Positions 36,199 through 44,880 of a DNA stretch of 64,000 nt are shown here, piece by piece (position 1 is the stretch's first letter; each line of letters opens with the position of its first letter). A program made the position numbers and the translations under genes. Origin of the DNA: Bacteroidota bacterium (GTDB taxonomy: Bacteria; Bacteroidota; Bacteroidia; AKYH767-A; 2013-40CM-41-45); contig JADKIH010000023.1 of NCBI GenBank assembly GCA_016721305.1, positions 1-64,000 of the forward strand. Reading direction: 5' to 3'. Under the pieces are notes generated by a model. The model saw nothing but the letters and a program-made list of their open reading frames with translations. It ran no database searches and was not told the DNA's origin.

Positions 36199-37251
36199 AT
36201 GAAAAAGATTTTCACACTCATACTTGCTGCTTCAGCTTTAATTTATGTTTCATGTAAGTCTGACAAAGCCGACAAAGCCATGCCTTCAGCCGGAGAAGAA
36301 ATCTCTGTTAAGCTTGAAGCAATTTCAAAATCCGACATCGGAGAAGTAGTTTCTGCTTCCGGTCAATTTACGACCGATGATGAAACCGTTCTCTCCTTCA
36401 AAACCGGCGGACTCATTCGCAAAATTTATGTTAAAGAAGGCGAGTCTGTTCAAAAGGGACAATTGCTTGCCTCACTCGATCTTACTGAAATTTCAGCCAT
36501 GGTTAATCAGGCACAACTCGGAGTTGAAAAAGCAAGTCGCGATTATCAGCGTGCAGAGAATTTGTACAAAGACAGTGTCGCCACTCTTGAGCAATTTCAA
36601 AATGCAAAAACCGGATTGGATTTGGCGAAGCAACAATATGCGGCTGCGCAATTCAATCAGAGCTACTCTGAAATCAGAGCAATGAGTGATGGTGTTATTC
36701 TTCGCAAGCTGGCAAATGCCGGACAAATCGTAGGACCGGGAACACCCGTGCTGCAAACAAACAGTAAAGGCGAATCAGATTGGCTTTTAAAGGTTGGCGT
36801 GAGCGATAAGCAATGGTCGAAGATAGCGGTAGGCGATTCTGCAACAATTAGCTCCGACGCTGTTGGTGATAAATTGTTGTCAGGAAAGATCAGTTCCAAA
36901 TCAGAGAACGCCGATCAGATGACAGGCTCATTCATGGTTGAAATCAAAATCAGCAATGCGAAGAAGTCGAATTTAGCTTCCGGCATGTTTGGTAAAGCAG
37001 AAATTTATTTGTCGAAACCGGAAAGCCTTTGGAGGATTCCTTATGAATCGTTGTTAGATGGAAATGGCGATAAAGGATTTGTATTCGTCACGAATGATAA
37101 GAAAACCGTGAGCAAAGTTCCGGTTGTCATCAATCGAATAGAACATGATTATGTGATGTTGAGCTCAGGGCTGGAATCGTGGGATTATTTAGTTGTGGCG
37201 GGGAGTGCGTATTTATCAGACAAATCAACAATTAAAATCGAAGCCGAGTAA
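36199..37251 (+). CDS. RND periplasmic adaptor (membrane fusion lipoprotein)
   Basis: 350 residues. A lipobox ALIYVSC places the lipidated Cys at residue 19, so the protein is membrane-anchored. A lipoyl-like half-motif (LSFKTGGLIRKIYVKEGESV QKGQLLA across a few bases) and its partner VGPGTPVLQTNSKGESD flank a helical hairpin (about 95-150), then beta-barrel and membrane-proximal domains. This is the HlyD_D23/AcrA-type arrangement. It links the TolC-like channel to the RND pump downstream. Confidence 0.92.
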   Translation: MKKIFTLILAASALIYVSCKSDKADKAMPSAGEEISVKLEAISKSDIGEVVSASGQFTTDDETVLSFKTGGLIRKIYVKEGESVQKGQLLASLDLTEISAMVNQAQLGVEKASRDYQRAENLYKDSVATLEQFQNAKTGLDLAKQQYAAAQFNQSYSEIRAMSDGVILRKLANAGQIVGPGTPVLQTNSKGESDWLLKVGVSDKQWSKIAVGDSATISSDAVGDKLLSGKISSKSENADQMTGSFMVEIKISNAKKSNLASGMFGKAEIYLSKPESLWRIPYESLLDGNGDKGFVFVTNDKKTVSKVPVVINRIEHDYVMLSSGLESWDYLVVAGSAYLSDKSTIKIEAE

Positions 37252-37271
37252 TACACTTTAAAAAGAAACGT

Positions 37272-40200
37272 ATGAAAATTTCAAATTACGCGGTAAAGAA
37301 TTATCAGTTTACCCTCGTCATATTTATCATGGCCGTGGTTGTAGGTGTTACTACACTTTTCAATATGCCACGCAGCGAAGATCCGGAAATTAAAGCACCG
37401 CAATTCCCGATCGTCATCATTTACCCGGGAACAAGTCCGCAGGATATGGAAGAGCTCGTGGTGAAGCCGATGGAAAAGAAAATCACGGAGCTCGAAGATA
37501 TCAAGCGTGTTCGTACAACTATCAAAGACGGAGTTGCCGTTGTCATGGTAGAATACAAATACGAGAGCGACGTGAACTCAAAGTATCAGGAATTAGTTCG
37601 CGAAGTTAACGGAATGCGTAATGAATTACCTCAGGACATTCTTAGTATTGATATACAGAAAATTTCGCCAACCGATGTAAACATTTTACAGATTGCATTG
37701 ATCTCCGAGAATGCTTCGCGTGAACAATTGAAAAAGCAAGCTGAAAATCTTCAGGACGAACTCGAGAAATTAGTAGAGCTGAAAAAAGTTGAAATCGCAG
37801 GGTTACCCGATGAGATTGTTCGCGTAGATCTGCAGCTCGACAAATTAGCACAAATGCACATTCCCGTAAATGCTATCATCGGAAGTATGCAAAGTGAAAT
37901 TGCCAACATTCCCGGAGGAAGCGTTATTGCCGGAAAAAAATCGTTTAACGTTAAGACGAGCGGAAATTATAAATCGATCGATGAAGTCAAAAATACGATT
38001 GTATACAGCGTCGGTTCGAGAAGTGTGATGTTGAAAGATGTTGCGAATGTTCATCTGGATTATGAGGAAAACAAACATATCACTCGACTGAATGGTCATC
38101 GTGCTGTTTTTGTGAACGCAGCGCAGAAGTCGGGATACAATATTTCGCAGACACAATTAAAGTATCTTCCTGTTTTAGAGAAATTCAAAATAACATTGCC
38201 TGCTAATATCGACATGGTAACACATTTTGATCAGGCGAGAAACGTGAATAGTCGATTAGGAGGCTTAGGAAAGGATTTCGTGATTGCCATTTTGCTCGTC
38301 ATGATCACCCTTCTTCCGCTTGGCAGTCGCGCATCGATTATCGTGATGATCTCAATTCCATTGTCATTGGCAATAGGGTTGGTAATGCTCAACATGCTTG
38401 GGTATAATATGAATCAGTTGAGTATTGTCGGACTGGTAGTAGCCCTCGGATTGTTAGTCGACGACAGCATTGTCGTAGTAGAAAACATCGAGCGCTGGAT
38501 GCGCGACGGATATTCGCGACTCGATGCAACACTAAAAGCGACACAGCAAATTGGTTTAGCTGTGATCGGTTGTACGGCAACGCTCATCATTGCCTTCATG
38601 CCGTTAGTATTTTTACCGGAAGGATCAGGTGATTTTATTCGTTCGCTTCCGATGGCTGTTATCTGCAGCGTACTTGCATCAATGCTTGTATCGTTAACGA
38701 TTATTCCGTTTTTATCGAGCCGATTATTGAAAGAAGAAAGCGGTCATGCAGAAGGAAACTTCTTCCTCCGCGGATTGAAAAAAGGCATTCACAAAACGTA
38801 TGCTCCATTTTTGGATCGAGCCTTGAAACGTCCGGTGGTAACGATGATTGTTGCGATAATAGTTTTTGCGGCCTCTTTGCAGCTAATGCCGATCATTGGA
38901 TTCAGTTTGTTCCCTGCATCCGAGAAACCGCAATTCATGGTGAATATCATTACGCCATTGCAAACGAATATTTATCAGACCGACAGCGTTGCTCGTTATG
39001 TAGAAAGTGAATTATCGAAGCAAAAGGAGATTCAATACTATGCAACGAATGTCGGCAAAGGAAATCCCAGGATTTATTACAATGTAATTCCTGAAAACGA
39101 GCGAGGCGATTACGCACAGATCTTTGTTCAATTACAAGAAGAAACAAGCCCGAGTCGTAAACTGGAAATCATCGATTCGCTTCGTGTGAAGTTCAGCGGA
39201 TTTTCAGCAGCAAAAATTGAAGTGAAGAATTTCGAGCAAGGTCCGCCTGTTGTAGCTCCTGTAGAAGTTCGTTTAGCCGGCGACAATCTGGATACACTTC
39301 GTGCTATGGCGATGCGAGTGGAAACAATGCTGAAAGCCACAAAGGGTACGATGTACGTAAACAATCCCGTTGTGAATTTAAAGTCCGATATCAAAGTCGA
39401 TATCAATAAAGAGAAAGCAAACAGCCTGGGAATTCCGACGGTAAACATCGATCGAATTGTTCGTTTAGCTGTTGCCGGATATAAAGTTGGTAGTTTCTCC
39501 GATGAGAACAGCAACGATTACGACATCGTGCTTACGTCGCCAAAGGCAGAACGTCCAACACTTGATGTGTTCGACAACTTATATGTAAACAATATGCAAG
39601 GTGTTGCGATTCCGGTTTCGCAAGTAGCGAGTTTGAGGATGGAATCGTCGCCGTTGATCATTCGTCATGAGAATAAAATCAGGACGGTGTCGGTGAGTGC
39701 TTTCGTGGAGAAAGGTTATCTCGCCGACAATGTGATCAACGATGTGATTGCGCAGATGGATAAATTTCCGCTTTCAAAAGGAGTGAGTTATAAAATGGGC
39801 GGAGAATACGAATCGCGCCAGGAATCGTTCGGCGGTTTCGGAACGATTATCATTATCACCGTTTTCTTATTCATAGCCATTCTCATTCTTGAATTCAAAA
39901 CCTTCAAGAGTACGCTTATTGTGTTGTCGGTAATTCCGCTTGGAATGGTTGGAGCATTGAGTGCGTTGTGGATGACGGGCAATTCATTGTCATTCGTCGC
40001 CATCATCGGTCTGATTGCTCTCGCCGGTATCGAAGTAAAGAACTCCATCCTCCTCGTCGATTTCACGAATCAATTACGCCGCGAAGGAAAATCGTTAGAC
40101 GATGCCATCCGCGAAGCCGGTGAAATCCGATTCCTTCCGATTATTTTGACATCATTAACTGCGATAGGCGGTTTGATGCCGATAGCGGTATCAACGAATC

Positions 40201-40331
40201 CATTAATCTCACCATTGGCTATTGTATTGATCGGTGGTTTGATCAGCTCCACTTTATTGTCGCGAATTGTAACGCCGGTATTATACAAATTGATTCCGCC
40301 AAAAGTCGAAGCGCCTATCGAAACGGTCTAA
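37272..40331 (+). CDS. RND (HAE1/AcrB-type) efflux permease
   Basis: 1019 residues, intact. N-terminal membrane span followed by the SEDPEIKAPQFPIVIIYPG segment, two large periplasmic loops, and two sets of six helices. V396-D397-D398 in GLLVDDSIVVVENIERW is the proton-relay pair of TM4. SLSFVAIIGLIALAGIEVKN is the matching TM10 region with Lys. Known members expel drugs, solvents or metals using proton influx; SEDP at the start is common to the MexB-like branch that lacks strict specificity. Transcribed with adaptor and channel (20-base gap). Ends 5 bases before a hairpin terminator. Confidence 0.94.
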   Translation: MKISNYAVKNYQFTLVIFIMAVVVGVTTLFNMPRSEDPEIKAPQFPIVIIYPGTSPQDMEELVVKPMEKKITELEDIKRVRTTIKDGVAVVMVEYKYESDVNSKYQELVREVNGMRNELPQDILSIDIQKISPTDVNILQIALISENASREQLKKQAENLQDELEKLVELKKVEIAGLPDEIVRVDLQLDKLAQMHIPVNAIIGSMQSEIANIPGGSVIAGKKSFNVKTSGNYKSIDEVKNTIVYSVGSRSVMLKDVANVHLDYEENKHITRLNGHRAVFVNAAQKSGYNISQTQLKYLPVLEKFKITLPANIDMVTHFDQARNVNSRLGGLGKDFVIAILLVMITLLPLGSRASIIVMISIPLSLAIGLVMLNMLGYNMNQLSIVGLVVALGLLVDDSIVVVENIERWMRDGYSRLDATLKATQQIGLAVIGCTATLIIAFMPLVFLPEGSGDFIRSLPMAVICSVLASMLVSLTIIPFLSSRLLKEESGHAEGNFFLRGLKKGIHKTYAPFLDRALKRPVVTMIVAIIVFAASLQLMPIIGFSLFPASEKPQFMVNIITPLQTNIYQTDSVARYVESELSKQKEIQYYATNVGKGNPRIYYNVIPENERGDYAQIFVQLQEETSPSRKLEIIDSLRVKFSGFSAAKIEVKNFEQGPPVVAPVEVRLAGDNLDTLRAMAMRVETMLKATKGTMYVNNPVVNLKSDIKVDINKEKANSLGIPTVNIDRIVRLAVAGYKVGSFSDENSNDYDIVLTSPKAERPTLDVFDNLYVNNMQGVAIPVSQVASLRMESSPLIIRHENKIRTVSVSAFVEKGYLADNVINDVIAQMDKFPLSKGVSYKMGGEYESRQESFGGFGTIIIITVFLFIAILILEFKTFKSTLIVLSVIPLGMVGALSALWMTGNSLSFVAIIGLIALAGIEVKNSILLVDFTNQLRREGKSLDDAIREAGEIRFLPIILTSLTAIGGLMPIAVSTNPLISPLAIVLIGGLISSTLLSRIVTPVLYKLIPPKVEAPIETV

Positions 40332-40335
40332 CACT

Positions 40336-40396
40336 CTTAGTGTCTTAGTGTCTTAGTGGTAAAATAAAATAACCACTAAGACACTAAGGCACTAAG
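40336..40396. terminator. Repeat C hairpin between convergent genes
   Basis: 25-bp stem with one wobble: tandem cttagtgt units pair with acactaag units across an 11-base A-rich loop. It begins 5 bases after the RND stop and ends 8 bases before the stop of the minus-strand gene, so it can serve both. Confidence 0.85.
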
Positions 40397-40403
40397 AATT
40401 GGT

Positions 40404-41501
40404 TTATTCAACCACAACTTTCTTATTAAACCGGACACCATTCCCTGAAAACTCCAGAATGTAAATACCGGGAGCCAGTTTTTCCGTCGTAAAGATATAT
40501 GCCGGCTCTCCGTGAATGCGCATTGATTCGATCGTACGGCCAAGTGCATCATGCAGAGTGATTTTTTCTACTGCCGTTGATTTAGCATTGAAGAAAATTT
40601 GAATACCGTTACTTGTTGGATTTGGAAAGACGTCAAAGGCTTGTTCTTCGAGAGCGTATACAGCATTAGGCAAGTTGCAACCGATGGAGCTTAAGAGAGA
40701 AGATCGTTGAGTATTCAGTGCCGTATTCATTCGATCGCATTGTCCCTGCGTAAAGAGGTTTTTACAATCGTCGTCGGCATACGTCATGAAGTTCATGAAC
40801 ATTTCTCCATTAGGTCCGTTTCCGCAAGTAACATGTGGGAACGTCAGACAACCTCCGAAGAGAGATCCGTCGCTTATCGGAGTATCGCTCACAGAGTCCT
40901 CATCGGCACAGCCTAAGCTACCGGCCATGCTACGAAGATTGAACCAGTGAGCGACGAGACTCACGAGAGTGCGCCCACGATTATATCCGATTTGCGAACC
41001 GGGAAAAGTCGGTCCGCCGACTATAGTATAGTGGATGATAACTCCATCGCCATTGGCCGAAGCGCCGGGCAAACTTGAAAGTCCCAGCATGCCATTAGCA
41101 AGACTAACGATATAAATATTGAGATAATAATCGCGAGGCCACATATCATCGCCACCTGTCGCCGATGAAACAATATTGCTGATAGTTGAAAACGACGGTA
41201 CACTTACCTGTTTGCGAATGATACCTGTGCTCGCGTTTCCGAGAGGATCCTGTTGGGCGAGACAAAAGTCGATGTTAGCAGAGGCGGCGACGGCAAGAAA
41301 TGGTGCGGGCGTATTTATTGTATCGGCGTTAAGGCGATTGAAGTCCTGATTGAGAACACGGAGTTGATCATAAACGATCGAATCGGATACGTTTTGATTA
41401 GCGTTGTTATAGAGTACGTGGAAAATAACAGGAATCGTAGCGGCCGATGCGGTAAAGCTTGACAAGATAATTGCCAGGGCGGGAAGGAGAAATTTTTTCA
41501 T
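40404..41501 (-). CDS. M43 (pappalysin-like) family protein with lost zinc site, T9SS-sorted
   Basis: 365 residues, signal peptide MKKFLLPALAIILSSFTASA. It follows the M43 cytophagalysin pattern: IPVIFHVLYNNANQNVSDSI, INFxLA-like NIDFCLAQQDPLG, ending in FTQGQCDRMNTALNTQRSSL. At the position of the metzincin HExGHxxNLxH motif it reads R175-G-R-T-L-V-S181-L182-V-A-H185-W-F-N-L-R-S191. The first His and catalytic Glu are Ser-Leu, and the third His is Ser. CGNGPNGEMFMNFMTYADDDC is kept (Met-turn). So protease activity is not expected. A T9SS type A tail ends in LAPGIYILEFSGNGVRF. It may be a binding protein, or use other residues. Confidence 0.87.
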   Translation of the reverse strand: MKKFLLPALAIILSSFTASAATIPVIFHVLYNNANQNVSDSIVYDQLRVLNQDFNRLNADTINTPAPFLAVAASANIDFCLAQQDPLGNASTGIIRKQVSVPSFSTISNIVSSATGGDDMWPRDYYLNIYIVSLANGMLGLSSLPGASANGDGVIIHYTIVGGPTFPGSQIGYNRGRTLVSLVAHWFNLRSMAGSLGCADEDSVSDTPISDGSLFGGCLTFPHVTCGNGPNGEMFMNFMTYADDDCKNLFTQGQCDRMNTALNTQRSSLLSSIGCNLPNAVYALEEQAFDVFPNPTSNGIQIFFNAKSTAVEKITLHDALGRTIESMRIHGEPAYIFTTEKLAPGIYILEFSGNGVRFNKKVVVE

Positions 41502-42032
41502 GCGTGTGTTTTTGTGATGAGGGAAAAGAGTATTCTACATGATAAATGTAGAAATATTTTGCACAACAAAAAGGTGGCAGAAAAGATAAAGGAGTTAGAA
41601 AAACCTGATGGATGAATTCGAGATATCACCCTAAGACGATTGGTAAAAAACGGCCCAACCTTGACCCGGAGGATCAAACAATTGTATTAGCAAGGAAAAC
41701 GAAGAAAGCGACTCGGCAGAGTCGCACCCTTACTTCTGCAACTTGCAAAAGAAGAAAAGGGAGTGCTCCTAAGTTCACTCTTTTTGAAAAGCTTTTTGTT
41801 AGAGGTTTTGGCGTCGGTATCTAAAACGAGTTTGGTTCGACTCTCCGAGTCGGAGCTCACTTCGAACGCTTTTATACAATTGTATGACCCTCCGGGTCAC
41901 AAGCTTTGTAGAAAATTAGTTTTTATCTCGCACACAAAACTCGACTGCTAAAAGCTCTCAAGGCCATTTCTGAATTTTGAATTCTAAGTTTTGAATTCAA
42001 CTCCCGCCCGGCGCGCGCTTTTGACTTTTGAA
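41502..42032. other. Gap with small palindromes and family J repeat
   Basis: No gene seen. Contains hairpins cgactcggcagagtcg (41709-41724), actctccgagtcggagct (41849 area) and gaccctccgggtc (41886 area), then ttttgaattctaagttttg (J) and cttttgacttttgaattatt just after the stop of the next minus-strand gene. Confidence 0.6.
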
Positions 42033-43415
42033 TTATTCTACTATGAACTGCGCTACCGCTCCGTTACTCACGCCAAGCATATATGTTCCGGCTTGTAAGT
42101 TACCTTTGAAAATCTCGGTATATTCAGAAGTTACGTTGATCTGACTAACTGCTTTTCCTGTGATATCATAAATTGTAACAACTACACCTTTACGAACTTC
42201 TTCCATATTGATATGGAGTGTAGATTTTTCTACCAGTACATTCGGGTAAAGCATTGTTTCATTTACTGAAACCGGCTGATTTGAGATACCGTTCATCAAG
42301 TTGCTCACCTGGCCTTGCTCGTCTGTTTTTACTACGTAAGTAAGGTAGCTGTTAGCAGTAGCATCGTATGACAAACCGGATACTACAAAACCATTATCAG
42401 AAGTTTGTTGAACACTCTTTGCGTTTGATTCTGTTCCTTTGTTGAAAGAGTATGACCAAAGGCTGTTACCATTTGCATCGAGTTTCATCATTGTGAAACC
42501 AACGTTATTTGCAGTTTTACCGATAAGCGTAAATCCGTTATCGCTTGTATTGATGATCTGAGTAAATTCACCTTCTGCAAATGTCTTTTCCCAAACGATG
42601 TTTCCGTTAGCATCAGTCTTAAAGATAAACTGGTATGAAGTACCTGTCATCGGATCAAGTTTCAATGTTTTTGAACCTGCAACAACCATTTCCAATCCGT
42701 TTACGACAACTGAAGAGTTGGCGATATAAGAATTACAAGGGAAACCGATTGTCTGATAAGTTGTATCGAACAGGAAGCTTGTCCATTCTGTGTTACCCGT
42801 GTTTGCATTGATCTTCGCTAAACGGATAATGTCAACTTCATCATGATAAGAAGTTGTGAAAGCATCGAAAAGATAATTGTTACTCACTGTGAAAGAGTGA
42901 ATCTTTGCTTTTGCATCACCGATTAAATTTGTCCAAAGGATATTACCGTTTTTGTCGATACGTACTAACTGATAAGGATTAGAAGAAAGTGAACCGTCGC
43001 TCGACATATTGATGATAAAACCACTGTCGCTCATCTGAGTAATTTCAGCTGCAGTTGCAGAGAAACCATAAGCAGGAAAAGTTTTTGTCCAAACGCTGTC
43101 GCCATTCGCATCTGTCTTCACAACAATTGCATTTTGATCATCGCGATTCATTCCGGTAAAAACGAAACCACCCTCAACAGTAGGAAGAACCGATTGAACA
43201 GTTGCATAGTTGATCGCAGTAAAGCCCTTCTCAGAACCATCAGCATCTAAACGCAGGATACCGTAGTTTGGATAGTTAACGGAAGCAACGTAATCACCTT
43301 CAGTAAGAGCGTAGATAGATGTACCGATACCGTAGTTGTAGGTATTTTCAAAATTTTGAGCGTTAGCGAAGATTGCTGTGAGCGAAAGACTAAGAGAGAG
43401 GAGTAACTGTTTCAT
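42033..43415 (-). CDS. T9SS-sorted secreted delta-60-like propeller protein
   Basis: About 460 residues from the ATG at 43415 (signal peptide MKQLLLSLSLSLTAIFANAQ). Six to seven repeats combine a KTDANGDSVWTKTFP-like strand with a GGFVFTGMNRDD-like strand, as in delta-60/SBBP-type propellers. The C-terminal QPVSVNETMLYPNVLVEKST...AGTYMLGVSNGAVAQFIVE is a T9SS type A sorting domain. It resembles 9249-10793 in architecture. Likely cell-surface or released. A family J repeat follows its stop. Confidence 0.86.
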   Translation of the reverse strand: MKQLLLSLSLSLTAIFANAQNFENTYNYGIGTSIYALTEGDYVASVNYPNYGILRLDADGSEKGFTAINYATVQSVLPTVEGGFVFTGMNRDDQNAIVVKTDANGDSVWTKTFPAYGFSATAAEITQMSDSGFIINMSSDGSLSSNPYQLVRIDKNGNILWTNLIGDAKAKIHSFTVSNNYLFDAFTTSYHDEVDIIRLAKINANTGNTEWTSFLFDTTYQTIGFPCNSYIANSSVVVNGLEMVVAGSKTLKLDPMTGTSYQFIFKTDANGNIVWEKTFAEGEFTQIINTSDNGFTLIGKTANNVGFTMMKLDANGNSLWSYSFNKGTESNAKSVQQTSDNGFVVSGLSYDATANSYLTYVVKTDEQGQVSNLMNGISNQPVSVNETMLYPNVLVEKSTLHINMEEVRKGVVVTIYDITGKAVSQINVTSEYTEIFKGNLQAGTYMLGVSNGAVAQFIVE

Positions 43416-43596
43416 ATGCATGCAAAATAGCCCGAATGCAGGGTGGTGTCACTTTTAGTTGGTAAAGCAGGCGGGAAGGAGGGTGAGTGGTGGCTTTGGA
43501 AGGGTTGCGGCGTCGACAAGCTCAGCCACCGGATTGGGAAAATGGGGCAATTTCAAAGAATCTTCTTATGTTAAACAATCGTACCGGGCCAGGTTT

Positions 43597-43705
43597 CCGT
43601 GATTTTCCGTTCAAATTTCCGTGCTTGGAGCCTGCCTCCTGGGGGGGGAAACAAAACAACAATTTCCGCGATTTTCGCGTAATTTTCGCGTTTTCTGCGG
43701 AAAAC
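43597..43705 (-). repeat. Composite repeat I-A upstream of the thioredoxin-like gene
   Basis: ccgtgcttggagcctgcctc then ggggggggaaac (I), then atttccgcg / attttcgcg units ending ttttctgcggaaaacc (A). An F unit (gcgtcgacaagctcagccacc) lies at 43507. No gene in 43416-43792. Confidence 0.65.
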
Positions 43706-43792
43706 CCATTCCGCAAGCCGTTTTTCATCTTTTATTAATTCCCCGCAACTTCCTTAAACACTTATATTTACACTAATTCCACACCCCCAAAC

Positions 43793-44835
43793 ATGCCAAT
43801 TTCACGCAAAATCGCCATTATTCTCGTTTTTTTCGCCCAAACAGCCTTTGGCCAGCTCGCAGCACCTACCCCGGTCGGTGAACATAGTCTGGTAAATTGG
43901 ATGACGATCGAAGAGGCCATGACTAAGTACCAAACTCAGCCACGGCCGATTATCATGGATTTTTACACGGATTGGTGTGGCTGGTGTAAGCGAATGATGG
44001 CGACTTCATATTCAGATCCCGGCTTATCGTCATATATTAATGCGTATTTCTATCCGGTGAAATTTGATGCAGAAGGGAAAGACACCGTTGAGTATCTCGG
44101 TCAAAAGTACATGCCGACATCCATGCAGCCACGAACAACTCATCCGCTTGCTGCGAAATTGTTGCAGAATAAGTTGATGTATCCGTCGACGTTGTTTTTA
44201 AACGGCTATGATAAAGAGAAGAAAGAATTCAAATTGAGCATGCTTGCTGCCGGATATCTCGAAACACAAAAGCTTGAACCGATATTAATTTTCTCTCTCG
44301 AAAACGCATTTAGAAATTCAAACTAGGATGAGTTCCGCGTTGGATTTGAAAAAACATTTCACGATTCGATGACGATGGTTCGAAGCAATTCGATGAACTG
44401 GCTTACGCCAAAAACATTTTTTAACGGCGATTCCGTAAAGACAAAAAGACAATTGTTTTGTTTAATGCAGATTGGTGTAATTCGGGAAAGGTTATGAAGA
44501 CGGCAACATTTACCGATTCGACAACGATCGATATCATGAAGACGAAGTTTAATCTAGTTGAATTTAATCCGGAGATAAAAGACACCTTGATTTATAAAGG
44601 CCGTCAGTTTTTAGGATCGGCAAATCAATCACCTTATCATGCGCTTTCATTTGAAATTACTCGCGGGGGATTTGCTTTTCCTTCTGTCGTTTTCCTGAAT
44701 GAAAAAATGGAAGTGATAGATGTGATTAACTCTTACATCAATCCGAAGTTTATGGAAATGGTCGCGCACTTCTATGGCGACGATGCGTACAAAACAAAAA
44801 GCTGGCAGGAATTCTCGGCAGCCTATGGCAAGTAG
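43793..44835 (+). CDS. Secreted two-domain thioredoxin-like protein (DUF255-type), broken
   Basis: Signal peptide MPISRKIAIILVFFAQTAFG. Domain 1 has IIMDFYTDWCGWCKRMMATSY, a thioredoxin-like CxxC (CGWC) site, and MYPSTLFLNGYDKE. The frame meets a TAG at 44324-44326 but stays open in phase through DEFRVGFEKTFHDSMTMVRSN. Then the AAAAA run near 44449 lacks one A; restoring it gives KKTIVLFNADWCNSGKVMKT, a second thioredoxin-like domain whose CxxC has become CNSG. It ends YGDDAYKTKSWQEFSAAYGK at 44835. One nonsense codon and one indel separate it from an intact gene of about 347 codons. Probable role: periplasmic redox or cytochrome-type maturation factor. Confidence 0.75.
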
Positions 44836-44836
44836 T

Positions 44837-44877
44837 CTTAGTGTCTTAGTGTTTATTTTTAACACTAAGACACTAAG
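44837..44877. terminator. Repeat C hairpin between convergent genes
   Basis: Perfect 17-bp stem of cttagtgtcttagtgtt with its complement around a 7-base loop, between the stop at 44835 (+) and that at 44881 (-). Confidence 0.85.
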
Positions 44878-44880
44878 GTG

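Noticed and set aside
41612..41951. Two short plus-strand frames after the M43-like gene
   Set aside because: Coding-like composition is absent and they cover small hairpins; no family resemblance.
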